Positions 45,544 to 55,258 of a stretch of 64,000 nt of DNA are shown here, in pieces. How positions within the stretch are numbered: position 1 is the first letter of the stretch; every line of letters starts with the position of its first letter. Source of the DNA: Litorivita pollutaquae (GTDB lineage Bacteria > Pseudomonadota > Alphaproteobacteria > Rhodobacterales > Rhodobacteraceae); contig NZ_KZ826482.1 of NCBI RefSeq assembly GCF_003205515.1, forward strand, positions 496,001 through 560,000. Reading direction: 5' to 3'. A program made the position numbers and the translations under genes. The notes under the pieces are model-generated. The model did no database searches. It was not told the origin of the DNA and saw only the letters and a list, made by a program, of their open reading frames with translations.

Positions 45544-46890
45544 TTACCAGTTGTCGCGAAACCACTTCACGGCGCGCTTGAGCGATTTCGCCGGATAGCG
45601 ATCCACCGGCAAATCAAAATCCCACCATTCGTCTTGCGGATGGGCGGCAAAAAGACACATGCCAACCACACTGGCAAAGGCCGGGCCGGTCGCAGCTTGC
45701 GGCAGCCCGTGAACCCGCAAGGGACGGCCAAGCCGGACCTGCTGGCCAAGAATTTTGCTCGCCAATCCATCAAGACCGGGGATCTGGCTACCGCCACCGG
45801 TCAAAACGATCTGTTGGCTCGGCAGATGCTCAAAACCTGCCGCGTCCAAACATGCGCGCACCTCTTCGAGAATTTCCTCGACCCGCGGCCGCATGATGCC
45901 GATCAACTCCGCCCGCGTCACAGTACGCCGGTCATGATGCCAATCGCCGGTGTCGCCACCGATCTCGATCTCGTCGCGGTCGTCAATCCCCGTGGCAACA
46001 ACGCCGCCGTAGAATGTCTTGATCCGCTCGGCCACCGCCATCGGCACCTGTAACCCCATGGAAATATCCGAGGTGATGTGATCACCGCCCATGCGCACCG
46101 CATCGCCGTAGATCATGTGTTTCTTCATGAAGATCGACACGCCGGTCGAGCCGCCGCCCAGATCGATGCAGGCCGAGCCCAATTCCTGTTCGTCCTCGAC
46201 CAAAGCCGCGACGCCCGACACATAGGCCGAAGAGGCCACACCGGCGAGTTCCAGATCACAGCGTTTGACACAATGGGCGAGGTTCTGGATCGCATTGGCA
46301 TCAATGGTCAGCATATGCATATCGGTCGACAGGACCTGCCCCATCTGCCCGCGCGGATCCGCAAGGCCCGAGCGATGATCAAGCGCGAAATTCACCGGCT
46401 GTGCGTGCAGAACCTCGCGCGCACCATTGTAGCCGCCGCTATAATCGGGCACGTCGCAGGAGGACAACACGCGGCTGACATCTTGCTCGGTGACCACATG
46501 CCCCTCTAATTCGACGCTCCCCGCCAAACCATAGCTTCGCGGATCGGCACCGGAAAAACAGGCCAGAACATGATCAACACGAATATTGGCCATCTTTTGC
46601 GCCGCCTGAAGCGCGGTGCGAATGGCGCGCTCGGTTTCGCCCATAGCGTCGATTTCGCCAAACCGCACGCCCCGCGACCGGGTGGTCGCCGCGCCAATGA
46701 CCCGAAACCCCGCCTGCCCCGCCATTGATCCAATGCCGTCGCTTTCGACCGCGCCTTCGGTGCCATCGAACCGCAACACCAGACAGGCGATTTTCGAGCT
46801 GCCCACATCCAGAACCGCCACAACGCCGCGTTCGATCGCCGCCTTGCGCATCTTGCGCATCGCCCGTTGAGATTCATATAGCTCGATCAT
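45544..46890 (-). CDS. ftsA: Cell division protein FtsA
   Basis: Actin-like ATPase that anchors FtsZ to the membrane and recruits later division proteins, 448 residues. The phosphate-1 loop is VAVLDVGSSKIACLV near residue 23. A second nucleotide motif reads GSACIDLGGGSTGVSIF, and the adenosine motif is VLTGGGSQIPGLDG. The C-terminal amphipathic membrane-targeting helix is SLKRAVKWFRDNW. It starts 31 bp after the ftsQ stop on the same strand, with a weak ribosome site. Confidence 0.97.
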   Translation of the reverse strand: MIELYESQRAMRKMRKAAIERGVVAVLDVGSSKIACLVLRFDGTEGAVESDGIGSMAGQAGFRVIGAATTRSRGVRFGEIDAMGETERAIRTALQAAQKMANIRVDHVLACFSGADPRSYGLAGSVELEGHVVTEQDVSRVLSSCDVPDYSGGYNGAREVLHAQPVNFALDHRSGLADPRGQMGQVLSTDMHMLTIDANAIQNLAHCVKRCDLELAGVASSAYVSGVAALVEDEQELGSACIDLGGGSTGVSIFMKKHMIYGDAVRMGGDHITSDISMGLQVPMAVAERIKTFYGGVVATGIDDRDEIEIGGDTGDWHHDRRTVTRAELIGIMRPRVEEILEEVRACLDAAGFEHLPSQQIVLTGGGSQIPGLDGLASKILGQQVRLGRPLRVHGLPQAATGPAFASVVGMCLFAAHPQDEWWDFDLPVDRYPAKSLKRAVKWFRDNW

Positions 46891-46921
46891 CTGGTCTCTA
46901 TTCCCTGCGGCTTTGCGCCGC

Positions 46922-47962
46922 CTATCTGTTTAAATCTTGTGTTTGCGCGGTGATCTCCTGGATGCGCCACCATTCCTCGACCGCGCCCCCATTCATGCGC
47001 AAGGTCGGACGATGCGGCAACCGCATATCCACCGCCGCCAGATCCCGGTTCAACATATCCTGAGCACTGTCTAACGCCAGCACCCGTTCCAAGGCCTGCA
47101 CGGCGCCGCTTTCCGGCAACAGGATCCGCACCCCGCCGTCCAGCACCACATCCCAACGCCGCTCACCCATGCGCACCAAACCACGCAAACGGCCGCCCAG
47201 AGGCCCCGCCGCGCCGATCAATGTCAAAGCCTCACGCACCTGATTTTCAGCGCCGTCCCCTGCGATCATCGGCAAATCCGGCCGCGCCGCGCGCCGGTCA
47301 AGCGTCCCCACCGTAACCCCGTTGCCATCCAGCAAAGCAATCCCTTCGTAGCTGCGCCACACCACCACCGGTTCGCGTTCGCGCACCTCCACGTGCAACA
47401 CGCCCCCCGGGCGGATGCGCACAGCAGCTTCGGCCACAGCGGCCAAGCCGGTCACGGTTTTCTGGATCTCCACCAGATCAAGATCAAAAGACGAGGTTGG
47501 GAAATCAATCGGCACAACTTCGCGAATATCTTCGGCGACACCATCGCTGGCACCGTCAATCGCCATCATCCCCAACATGAATTCAGGCCGCGTCTCGAAC
47601 CGGTTGCGCATGTCGGAAAACACCGCCATCACCTCGTCGCGCCGCTCTTGCGAGGCGAAATATCCGCCGGTCAGCGCCACCAGAACCAAAACCGGAAGTC
47701 CGATCTTCACTGCCTTGCGATACGCTGGCGTCAGCATCATCCGCTGCAAGCGGTAAGACCAACGCGACGGCGCCGGATCGGATTTTGCCCGGCGCTTCTT
47801 TCCCGCCGCTGGCGCCATGCGCGCCTCGACCTCGTCGGTGGGGGCGGCGGCATGTGCTCCATGCGCCTGCGGCCGGCTTTGGGCCGCTTCATATCCATCA
47901 TCCGCATTCTGTCCGGGCGCGTCAACGCGCGGCGCAGCGCGGTGAATTTCTATCTTCCGCAT
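46922..47962 (-). CDS. ftsQ: Cell division protein FtsQ
   Basis: Bitopic division protein of the FtsQLB complex, 346 residues. A ~115-residue polar cytosolic N-terminus is followed by one membrane helix (about 120-140, [19 protein letters not shown]). The periplasmic POTRA domain ([23 protein letters not shown]) and beta domain ([13 protein letters not shown]) follow. The first methionine of the family (MRKIEIHR) is at 47962, and the gene overlaps the end of ddl by 13 nt. It precedes ftsA. Confidence 0.95.
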   Translation of the reverse strand: MRKIEIHRAAPRVDAPGQNADDGYEAAQSRPQAHGAHAAAPTDEVEARMAPAAGKKRRAKSDPAPSRWSYRLQRMMLTPAYRKAVKIGLPVLVLVALTGGYFASQERRDEVMAVFSDMRNRFETRPEFMLGMMAIDGASDGVAEDIREVVPIDFPTSSFDLDLVEIQKTVTGLAAVAEAAVRIRPGGVLHVEVREREPVVVWRSYEGIALLDGNGVTVGTLDRRAARPDLPMIAGDGAENQVREALTLIGAAGPLGGRLRGLVRMGERRWDVVLDGGVRILLPESGAVQALERVLALDSAQDMLNRDLAAVDMRLPHRPTLRMNGGAVEEWWRIQEITAQTQDLNR

Positions 47963-48870
47963 GAGGCGTCCTCCACCATCCATGCACAAAAATCGGGGAA
48001 GCTGATGCCCACCGCCTGCCCTTGCTCCGGCGTCAAAGAGGTGCCGGTCATGCCCGGCTGTGTGTTGACCTCTAGAATGATCAAACCGTCCAACCCGCGG
48101 GCCTCGTCCCACCGGAAATCCGTTCGGCTCACCCCGCGACAGCCAAGCGCATCATGGGCGCGTTTGGCCATCTCCATACAGGCTTCGAAAATCTGTGCGG
48201 GCAAATCGGCCGGCACCACATGGCGGCTCCCGCCCTCTTTGTATTTGGCGTCGTAATCATACCAACCGTCGGTGAGGATATCCGTGACCGTCAGCGCCCG
48301 ATCCCCCATCACCGTCACGGTCAATTCGCGCCCCGGCGCAAAGGTTTCAACCATCACGATATCGGGCATATCGCGCGACAATTGCGGCGGGCCGTTGGCC
48401 ACATCATGCACCAGATACACCCCGACAGAGGAGCCCTCGTTATTGGGTTTGACCACATAGGGCGGCTGCATCACATGCCCGGCCATTACATCGGGTTTGG
48501 GCGCCAGAATGCTTTGCACCACCGGAAGGCCCGCAGCCTTGAAAATTTCTTTGCTGCGCTGTTTGTCCATCGCCAGAGCCGAGGCCAAAACCCCCGAATG
48601 GGTATAGGGCAGCCCCATCCATTCCAGCATCCCCTGCACCACGCCATCTTCGCCATAGGGACCATGCAGGGCATTGAACACTACATCGGGCTCGATCTCG
48701 GCCAGACGCGCCGCAAGATCGCGGTCCGCATCGACCTCGATCACATTGTAACCTGCCTCTCGCAAAGCCGCCGCACATGCGCGTCCTGTCGCCAGCGACA
48801 CGTCGCGTTCAGACGACGGACCACCCAACAACAATGCAACTTTGGAGGTTGTTTTGCTCGAACCCACCAC
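47950..48870 (-). CDS. ddl: D-alanine--D-alanine ligase
   Basis: ATP-grasp ligase forming the D-Ala-D-Ala dipeptide added by MurF, 306 residues. The N-terminal signature is [19 protein letters not shown], the ATP-grasp loop region is [14 protein letters not shown], and the metal/product site is [15 protein letters not shown]. The frame begins with GTG (48870), followed by a second GTG. It overlaps ftsQ by 13 nt. Two small hairpins lie in the 83-bp gap to murB. Confidence 0.96.
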   Translation of the reverse strand: MVGSSKTTSKVALLLGGPSSERDVSLATGRACAAALREAGYNVIEVDADRDLAARLAEIEPDVVFNALHGPYGEDGVVQGMLEWMGLPYTHSGVLASALAMDKQRSKEIFKAAGLPVVQSILAPKPDVMAGHVMQPPYVVKPNNEGSSVGVYLVHDVANGPPQLSRDMPDIVMVETFAPGRELTVTVMGDRALTVTDILTDGWYDYDAKYKEGGSRHVVPADLPAQIFEACMEMAKRAHDALGCRGVSRTDFRWDEARGLDGLIILEVNTQPGMTGTSLTPEQGQAVGISFPDFCAWMVEDASCGR

Positions 48871-48889
48871 CGATTATGCCTTAATCATC

Positions 48890-48935
48890 CGGACCTTTGC
48901 GGTCCGTGTTTTTATCGTCGCCCTTTTGCGGGCGA
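48890..48935. other. Pair of small hairpins between murB and ddl
   Basis: CGGACC/GGTCCG (48890-48906) and TCGCCC/GGGCGA (48918-48935), both perfect 6-bp stems with GC-AAA-type loops on the minus strand. They lack a minus-strand T run, so they may be mRNA structure in the murB-ddl transcript more than terminators. Confidence 0.4.
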
Positions 48936-48953
48936 AACTGCCTGTATTTATGC

Positions 48954-49889
48954 TTACTCACACGAGGGGTCGCCCACCCGCATGATTTCCCACTCTAGCG
49001 TTATTGCGCTATTTTCGTAAACCTTTTTTCGCACCTCTTCGCCAAGGTTTTCAAGGTCCGCCGCCGTGGCTCCGCCGGCGTTGATCATGAAATTGGAATG
49101 CATTTCGCTCATCTGTGCGCCGCCGATCCGCGCCCCGCGCATGCCCGCGTCATCAATGACCTTCCACGCCTTGAGATCATGCACATCGTCCGCCTTGCCG
49201 GTGGAGGAAAACCCTGCCGGATTGCGAAAGGTGCTGCCCGCGCTGCGCTCTTTGGTGGGTTGGCTGGCGTCGCGTTTAGCCAATTGATCGGCCATGCGCG
49301 CCTCTAGGGTATCGGGATCGCCCGCCGCGCCCTCAAACACCGCTTCGGTCAACACCCATCCTTCGGGCAAAGCACTGCGACGATAGGCAAATTGCAAGTC
49401 CGCAGGTGTCAAAACCACAACCTCACCCGCGCGGTTCACCGCACGCGCCTCGATCAGATGATCCGCCACATAGGACCCGTAGCACCCCGCATTCATCCGC
49501 ACCGCGCCGCCAATCGCGCCCGGAATGGTGCGCAAAAACGTCAAATCAACGCCCGCCGCCGCTGCTTTGCGCGCCACATGCGCATCCAATGCCGCCGCGC
49601 CGACCGTGACGCGGGTGCCGTCAACCTCGATCCCGTTAAAACCACGGCCAAGCCGGATCACCGCCGCGCGCAACCCGCCGTCCCGCACGATCAGGTTCGA
49701 GCCTACCCCCATCGGAAACACGGCAAACTGCGGCGCAAGCCCGCGCAAAAACACTTGCAGATCCTCCAGATCCACCGGTTGGAACAGCACATCCGCAGGG
49801 CCGCCCACCCGCAGCCACGTCAACTCGGACAGCGCCCGCCCGAACGTTACCTTGCCGCGCACCTGTGGCACATCACCCTGCGAAATCAT
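48954..49889 (-). CDS. murB: UDP-N-acetylenolpyruvoylglucosamine reductase
   Basis: FAD/NADPH enzyme that reduces enolpyruvyl-UDP-GlcNAc to UDP-MurNAc, 311 residues from the chosen start. The FAD domain shows [16 protein letters not shown] and the [18 protein letters not shown] motif. The catalytic Ser lies in [11 protein letters not shown], and the proton-relay Glu in LEWEIMR. Several in-frame ATGs exist (49937, 49901, 49889). I pick 49889 because GGGG lies 6 nt upstream and the length suits the family, with low certainty. Usually adjacent to murC, here it is separated by an accessory block. Confidence 0.94.
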   Translation of the reverse strand: MISQGDVPQVRGKVTFGRALSELTWLRVGGPADVLFQPVDLEDLQVFLRGLAPQFAVFPMGVGSNLIVRDGGLRAAVIRLGRGFNGIEVDGTRVTVGAAALDAHVARKAAAAGVDLTFLRTIPGAIGGAVRMNAGCYGSYVADHLIEARAVNRAGEVVVLTPADLQFAYRRSALPEGWVLTEAVFEGAAGDPDTLEARMADQLAKRDASQPTKERSAGSTFRNPAGFSSTGKADDVHDLKAWKVIDDAGMRGARIGGAQMSEMHSNFMINAGGATAADLENLGEEVRKKVYENSAITLEWEIMRVGDPSCE

Positions 49890-49964
49890 CGGACACCCCA
49901 TATTCAGCGTTGCAGCCGATATAGAGGATACCGCCATTTGTAGCAAACCAGATATGGGAGGTTG

Positions 49965-51476
49965 TTAGACAAACCAACGCAGGATGAAATCTGCCAATCC
50001 CCACGCCGCCCCCGCGCCTTTGCCGAGCTTCGATACATCATCCGCCGCCTTGACCACCTCATCGCGGTTGAGTTGCCGAAACCGCAGCAAGCGACTTCCC
50101 AACCGATAGCGGCTGTCGTCCCGGATCTTTTCATCCAGTTTGTCATCGCGCGCATTCGCCAAATCCTCGGCCAACTCCTCGGACAAATCCGGTTTCGACT
50201 CGCCGCGCGCCATGTGCGTCACCTGCACCAAACGCTCTTTCTCGGCCTCATTCATGCGGTTGAATTTGATCGAACTGCGCTGACGCAACGTGCGCGCAAC
50301 CTGTTCATCCTCGGCCCAAATATCCGAGGAAGACCGGTCAAGTTGCCGCAAGAACCGCGCCACGCGGCTGTCGTGCTCCGGCACCTCGCCCTCCCGCTGG
50401 CGGGCTTCAATCGCCAGTTTGGTGTCGAGACAGACTTCGTACAGTCTCAGCGGCACATCCGCATAGCGATGCAGATAGCTGTCCACCTCGCTCAACTCAT
50501 CGGCCAGAATATCCGCCAAACACATATTGCCAGAAACAGGCAATCCGCGCAGCCACTCCACCGCATCACGCATCCTGTCCCGCGCCATGACAAGACCATC
50601 CGCCGGCAACGTGGTTTCCACCACAGTCCGGACCAAACCGTCCTGTGCGTCGCGCTCGAGGCGTTCGGAATTATAAGACGCCGCAGCCGCAAAACGGGAT
50701 TCAATCGCGGCAATTCTCGCGTTCACACGGCGCGACCCTGCCTGCCAATCCTCGTCAGTCAACTCGGAAATAATCGCCATCACCAAGTCGGCAGAAATCG
50801 GCTTTCCCGCGATCAGGTCATCACACCACCGCACCCAAAAGGACCAATCCTCTTTTGGCGGTGTGCGATGGGATTCATGGGTATTGTCCTGCCAAACCGG
50901 CATGAGGGATTTGAGGGTTGTCCATCTTTCTACGAAAGCGTCCACGTCGAAAAAAAGAGGAAATTGTGGCAATTCACCCTCGTTGACGAGGATATGACAG
51001 TCATTTTGTACCACCCGCCAATGCACTCTGTCACTAACATGAGTATCATCAGCATAAAATAATTTTATCGCCACAACTGCATGATCGACAATCTTTGAAA
51101 AATGCTCCACCCCCATCAATGAAGCATCGGAAAATATCGTCGCAGAAATCGCTTTGGCCGCCGATGTTAGCTTAACATCGGATACCTTATTCTCTTCCGC
51201 GAGTTTGTCGACGCGGAGAGCGGCATTCGCCACCCGATCAAAATATTCCGCACCAAAATTGACCCTTGTGGCCGGGCTACCTATGAGCGCAACGTTCAGA
51301 ACAGGAAGCAAGAACGCGGCATCATAGTCCCCCTGCGGATCGATGCAGCTCGCCCACCACGCAGGAACAATCCGCAGTGCAGCGCGGCGGGCAATCTGCC
51401 ATGCCCAATCATCCGGGCGCCCGACAAGCCACGCCTCCAGGCTCTTCGCATCTACAATATCTAGAATCTCTACCAT
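49965..51476 (-). CDS. Hypothetical protein inside the dcw cluster
   Basis: 503 residues, unrecognised, without signal peptide or membrane helix. It is helical and charged, with a Trp-rich N-terminus (SLEAWLVGRPDDWAWQIARRAALRI), a middle with QNDCHILVNEGELPQFPLFFD, a Glu/Arg-rich coiled-coil-like region (about 340-470) and an amphipathic C-terminal end (GAAWGLADFILRWFV) that could touch a membrane. Codons for roughly residues 75-180 lie in distinctly less GC-rich DNA (about 50935-51260) than the neighbours, hinting at acquisition or recombination. I start at the ATG at 51476 (AGGATG upstream). It lies between a DUF2484 gene and murB. Confidence 0.8.
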   Translation of the reverse strand: MVEILDIVDAKSLEAWLVGRPDDWAWQIARRAALRIVPAWWASCIDPQGDYDAAFLLPVLNVALIGSPATRVNFGAEYFDRVANAALRVDKLAEENKVSDVKLTSAAKAISATIFSDASLMGVEHFSKIVDHAVVAIKLFYADDTHVSDRVHWRVVQNDCHILVNEGELPQFPLFFDVDAFVERWTTLKSLMPVWQDNTHESHRTPPKEDWSFWVRWCDDLIAGKPISADLVMAIISELTDEDWQAGSRRVNARIAAIESRFAAAASYNSERLERDAQDGLVRTVVETTLPADGLVMARDRMRDAVEWLRGLPVSGNMCLADILADELSEVDSYLHRYADVPLRLYEVCLDTKLAIEARQREGEVPEHDSRVARFLRQLDRSSSDIWAEDEQVARTLRQRSSIKFNRMNEAEKERLVQVTHMARGESKPDLSEELAEDLANARDDKLDEKIRDDSRYRLGSRLLRFRQLNRDEVVKAADDVSKLGKGAGAAWGLADFILRWFV

Positions 51477-51515
51477 ACCGCGCATCCTGCCCCGCATCGC
51501 GGAGCGGCGCAATCT

Positions 51516-51767
51516 CTACCCGCGCCCCATCCGTTTGCGCATCCAGCGGCCCAAATAAATCACCGGCCATCGCAGGATGCTCATCGCGGCGACAAGCACC
51601 AAAAGCCCGACCCAAGGCCCGTTTTGCCATGTCACATAGCCCAATATCGGGATGCCGATGGCGATCAACACATAGGCATTGCGCCAATGGTGATCGCGGC
51701 TTGGCGTCATAGCGAGCACATTCGCCGCCACGCCCCAAAGACACGCAAGGATCAGCGAAGGGCTCAT
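51516..51767 (-). CDS. DUF2484 family membrane protein (second copy)
   Basis: 83 residues with two or three hydrophobic helices (SLILACLWGVAANVLAM, NAYVLIAIGIPILGYV, GPWVGLLVLVAAMSIL) and a basic end. It resembles its upstream neighbour in length, opening (MSxSLIxxxxWVxAAxxxAM) and ending, so the two are tandem paralogues of the DUF2484 family, typical of Rhodobacteraceae. Its ATG overlaps the stop of the first copy (ATGA), so they are co-translated. Function is unknown. Confidence 0.85.
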   Translation of the reverse strand: MSPSLILACLWGVAANVLAMTPSRDHHWRNAYVLIAIGIPILGYVTWQNGPWVGLLVLVAAMSILRWPVIYLGRWMRKRMGRG

Positions 51768-52018
51768 TTCGGGATCTCCGGCCGTTCGCCTTTGGCCCAC
51801 TTCCACAGATACTTAAGCGGATTGCGGAACATCGACACAAACGCCGCGAATGCCGCGATGGCCGGGATCCAACCATAATCCCAACCAATCGCGCCGATCA
51901 GCACCGGCGCAACCATAAGCAACGCAAGACCGGGCAACAATTGCCGCCGCATCGGCAACATCGCGGTCACTGCCGCAGCCAGAACCCAACAACACCCGAT
52001 GATCAACGAAAGGCTCAT
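51764..52018 (-). CDS. DUF2484 family membrane protein (first copy)
   Basis: 84 residues with an N-terminal hydrophobic helix (SLIIGCCWVLAAAVTAML), a second spanning GLALLMVAPVLIGAIGW, a third, and a basic tail (FRNPLKYLWKWAKGERPE). The start ATG overlaps the stop of the APC permease gene by 4 nt, and its own stop overlaps the next DUF2484 start. This gives a tightly coupled three-gene unit inside the dcw cluster. Function is unknown. Confidence 0.85.
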   Translation of the reverse strand: MSLSLIIGCCWVLAAAVTAMLPMRRQLLPGLALLMVAPVLIGAIGWDYGWIPAIAAFAAFVSMFRNPLKYLWKWAKGERPEIPK

Positions 52019-53208
52019 CCCCCTGCTCCCCAAAACGAGGCCGCGAAACCGACAAGGCAGGCGGCGATGCCCAGCCATGGCATCCAGACCGGCACCGAAA
52101 ACGGTGATAGGGGCTGTTTGCGTTTGACGCCGATGAGCGCGGCATTGACGATGGCGAAGACCACCAAAAGCGCCTGTGAGGTGATCTCGGCCAAGGCGGC
52201 AACCGGCAAGGTGAAGGCCGACAGGATCACAGCCACCCCGACGAGCACCGTCCCCAAGACCGGCGTGCCGAACCGGGGGTGTGTCTTATGGAAGATCGCC
52301 AAGGCCGGAGAGCGACGGCCAAGGCCGAACAACACCCGCGAGGCCATGACAATCTGTGCCAACACCCCGTTGAGCGCGGCAGCCACGGCGATGGCCGACA
52401 AGAACACCGCGCCCGTGCCGGTGCCCGCCTCCCAAACCAGGGCCAAGGGCCGCTCGGACAGGGCCAGCGCCTCGCGCGGGACCGACCGCACCGCCGCCAA
52501 AGACACCAATGCATAAAGCAACGCCGTCAGGCCCAAAGCCCAAAGGATCGCCTGCGGCATGGTGCGGGCCGGATCGCGGGCTTCTTCGGCCATGTTGACC
52601 ATATCGTCAAAGCCAACAAAGGCGAAAAATGCGAACACCGTCGCGGCGGCCACACCATTCCATTCAATCGTCGGCAAGGGGATCGCCCAATCTGCCACCG
52701 GATCGGCGGCAAAGCCGGCATATATGACCAGGATCAGCCCGATCACTTCGACCACCGTCAAAGCGGCGGCCAAGGCCAAGCTTTCCAGCACACCGATAAT
52801 CGCAACCCCGATAAGGAACACCCCCAGCCCGGTGATCGCCCAAACCGGTGGCACGTCGACAAAGGAGGTCAAATAGCCAACCCCGCCGCGCAACACGGCA
52901 GCAGCAGCAACAGTGCCCGCAATGATGTTGATCCACCCCACCAGAACCGCCAACCCGTGCCGGCCAAGACCGACCTCGACATAGGCGCTATCGCCGGCGG
53001 CTTCGGGGATACGGGCCGATAGTTCCGCAAAACTCAACCCCGAAGGCACCGCAACCAAACCAGCAAGCACAAAGGCCAAAGGCGCCCACATTCCTGCGGC
53101 GCCCGCCGCCGCGCCGGTCAATACATAGATGCCCGCGCCGACCATGATGCCGACACCATAAGCGATCAACAGGCCCGGCCCAATGCGCCGCTGTAACCCC
53201 GCGCTCAT
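52015..53208 (-). CDS. APC family amino acid permease
   Basis: 397 residues with about 11-12 hydrophobic helices of the amino acid-polyamine-organocation fold. The first helix has the unwound glycine motif GVGIMVGAGIYVLTG, typical of substrate/Na+ or H+ coupling, followed by LSFAELSARIPEAAGDSAYVE. The region FAFFAFVGFDDMVNMAEEARDPARTMP is characteristic of the cationic amino acid transporter-like branch. The ATG at 53208 matches the family N-terminus. It is coupled by a 4-nt overlap to the DUF2484 genes. Substrate unknown. Confidence 0.9.
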   Translation of the reverse strand: MSAGLQRRIGPGLLIAYGVGIMVGAGIYVLTGAAAGAAGMWAPLAFVLAGLVAVPSGLSFAELSARIPEAAGDSAYVEVGLGRHGLAVLVGWINIIAGTVAAAAVLRGGVGYLTSFVDVPPVWAITGLGVFLIGVAIIGVLESLALAAALTVVEVIGLILVIYAGFAADPVADWAIPLPTIEWNGVAAATVFAFFAFVGFDDMVNMAEEARDPARTMPQAILWALGLTALLYALVSLAAVRSVPREALALSERPLALVWEAGTGTGAVFLSAIAVAAALNGVLAQIVMASRVLFGLGRRSPALAIFHKTHPRFGTPVLGTVLVGVAVILSAFTLPVAALAEITSQALLVVFAIVNAALIGVKRKQPLSPFSVPVWMPWLGIAACLVGFAASFWGAGG

Positions 53209-53253
53209 TTTGCGTCTTTGGTTTGGGGAAGGTTCATAACCGTACAATCACTT

Positions 53254-53730
53254 TTACAAACCGGAAAATTCAAGTGTATTCGTCGGCTGAACGCCGCCCT
53301 GTGGCGCAGTGTGAGAACGGTTTGACGGCGCATCTTTCGCCGCGCCGGTCCCATTGTCTCCACCTTGATCACGGCGCGTCCCTGCGGATCCGGCACGGCG
53401 TTTGCTGGTAAAAACCCCTTGCTCGCGTTTGGCGCGGCGCTCTTGCGCATTGCGCAACCGCCACATCGCGCCAAAGGCCAGACACATCAAAACCACCGCG
53501 CCCAGATGCCCCATAAGGATCAAAGCGAAAAATATATTCGCGTCGGGATCCTCCGCCCCCAATACAGACGAGATGAAATAGGCAGCCGTCAACACAAGCC
53601 CGGGCACGCCGATCATCAAGACCAAGGCCAAAACCGCCGTCGAAACCCTTTGGCGATATCCGCCATATCCCGCCACCAGAACCGCCAGAAACGGCAGGCT
53701 CAGCAATACGAAAAATATAGCATCCGTCAT
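53254..53730 (-). CDS. Small membrane protein, function unknown
   Basis: 158 residues. Three hydrophobic helices occupy the first ~100 residues (AIFFVLLSLPFLAVLVAGYG, AVLALVLMIGVPGLVLTAAYF, FALILMGHLGAVVLMCLAFG). A basic helix (RLRNAQERRAKREQG) and a ~45-residue polar, probably disordered tail rich in Gly/Thr/Asn follow. A clear AAGGAG site precedes the ATG at 53730. It begins the accessory run between murC and murB, 45 bp ahead of the APC permease gene. I do not recognise a family. Confidence 0.75.
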   Translation of the reverse strand: MTDAIFFVLLSLPFLAVLVAGYGGYRQRVSTAVLALVLMIGVPGLVLTAAYFISSVLGAEDPDANIFFALILMGHLGAVVLMCLAFGAMWRLRNAQERRAKREQGVFTSKRRAGSAGTRRDQGGDNGTGAAKDAPSNRSHTAPQGGVQPTNTLEFSGL

Positions 53731-53848
53731 TGAAACGCTCCTTGGAAACCCCAACCCTCGCTGCGCCCCGCACCCGCGCGCGGGACGCCGAAATCTTTTA
53801 CATGCCCCGTCTTATGCGGGTTTGATCGTTCTGGCGCGGCGCACGCCG

Positions 53849-55258
53849 TTACCCCGCGCTTGGCTTGGCCAAACGTGCAGGCAGATTATTGGCCCATGTG
53901 CTGATCGTCCCGGCACCAAGGCAGACCACCATATCACCGGGTTTGGCTTGCTCGCGCACCAAACGTTCCAGGTCATCCTCGCTTTGCAAGGCGCGGGCGT
54001 GACGGTGACCATGGGCAATCAAACCCGCGACCAAGTCATCGCGGCCCGCCCCCTCAATGGGCGCCTCACCGGCGGCAAAAACCTCGGCAATGGCGACGAC
54101 GTCGGCCTCATTGAAACACGAGCAGAAATCATCGAACAATGAATGCAACCGCGAATACCGATGCGGTTGGTGTACGGCAATGACGCGGCCTTCGGTGGCC
54201 TGCCGCGCTGCTTTGAGCACGGCGGCGATCTCGACCGGATGGTGGCCGTAATCGTCAATGATGGTCACGCCGCCCACTTCGCCCACTTTGGTAAAGCGTC
54301 GGTTCACCCCGCCAAACGCGGCGAGCGCCGCGCGAATTTCCTCGCCCTTCATACCCAGATGCCGCGCCACGGCCACCGCAGACAAGGCATTGGACACATT
54401 GTGATCTCCCGGCATGGGCAGGGTGCAACCCTCGATCACCATGTCTTCGGATTGCAGCGCGATATCGAAATGCGCAACACCGGCCTTATAGGTCAGGTTC
54501 ACCGCGCGCACGTCTGCTTGGGCGTTAAACCCGTATGTCACAACGCGGCGGTCGGTGATTTTGCCCACTAAGGTTTGCACCTCGGGGTGATCGGTGCAGC
54601 ACACCGCAAGACCGTAGAAAGGAATGTTCGAGACGAAATCCAAGAACCCTTGGCGCAGCGTGTCGAAATCGCCCCAATGCTCCATATGTTCGGGGTCGAT
54701 ATTGGTAACGATCGCAATGGTCGCGGGCAGACGGTTGAAGGTGCCGTCGCTTTCGTCGGCCTCAACCACCATCCATTCGCCCTGCCCCATGCGCGCATTC
54801 GATCCATAGGCATGGATCACGCCGCCGTTGATCACGGTCGGATCAAAATTGCCCGCGACGAGCAATTCGGCCATCATCGTTGTCGTCGTGGTTTTGCCGT
54901 GGGTGCCCGCAATCGCGATGTTGGATTTGAGACGCATCAATTCGGCCAGCATTTCGGCCCTCCGCACCACCGGCAACCCCAAACGCCGCGCTTCGTCCAA
55001 TTCCGGATTGCCCGGTTTGATCGCAGAGGAAATCACCACGACCTCGGCGCCTTCAAGGTTCTCGGCCCGCTGCCCTTCGAATACATGCGCGCCGTTTTCC
55101 ACCAAACGCTCGGTGATTTTCGAGGTCTTCAAATCCGACCCTTGGACCGTATAACCGTGGTTGAGCAGCACCTCGGCAATCCCCGACATACCAATCCCGC
55201 CGATCCCGACGAAATGGATCGGACCGACATCACCGGGGAGTTTTGTGGCTGCGTTCAT
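53849..55258 (-). CDS. murC: UDP-N-acetylmuramate--L-alanine ligase
   Basis: First amino-acid-adding ligase of peptidoglycan precursor synthesis, 469 residues. The UDP-binding motif is [17 protein letters not shown], the ATP P-loop is [10 protein letters not shown] (about residue 117), and the central domain shows [11 protein letters not shown] and [17 protein letters not shown]. The C-terminal domain includes [10 protein letters not shown] and HQPHRYSR. The start ATG overlaps the murG stop (ATGA). Downstream, an accessory block separates it from murB. Confidence 0.97.
   Translation of the reverse strand: MNAATKLPGDVGPIHFVGIGGIGMSGIAEVLLNHGYTVQGSDLKTSKITERLVENGAHVFEGQRAENLEGAEVVVISSAIKPGNPELDEARRLGLPVVRRAEMLAELMRLKSNIAIAGTHGKTTTTTMMAELLVAGNFDPTVINGGVIHAYGSNARMGQGEWMVVEADESDGTFNRLPATIAIVTNIDPEHMEHWGDFDTLRQGFLDFVSNIPFYGLAVCCTDHPEVQTLVGKITDRRVVTYGFNAQADVRAVNLTYKAGVAHFDIALQSEDMVIEGCTLPMPGDHNVSNALSAVAVARHLGMKGEEIRAALAAFGGVNRRFTKVGEVGGVTIIDDYGHHPVEIAAVLKAARQATEGRVIAVHQPHRYSRLHSLFDDFCSCFNEADVVAIAEVFAAGEAPIEGAGRDDLVAGLIAHGHRHARALQSEDDLERLVREQAKPGDMVVCLGAGTISTWANNLPARLAKPSAG

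Noticed and set aside
49965-53730. Prophage or integrative island between murC and murB
   Set aside because: There is no integrase, transposase, att-like direct repeat or phage gene. All genes follow the operon direction.
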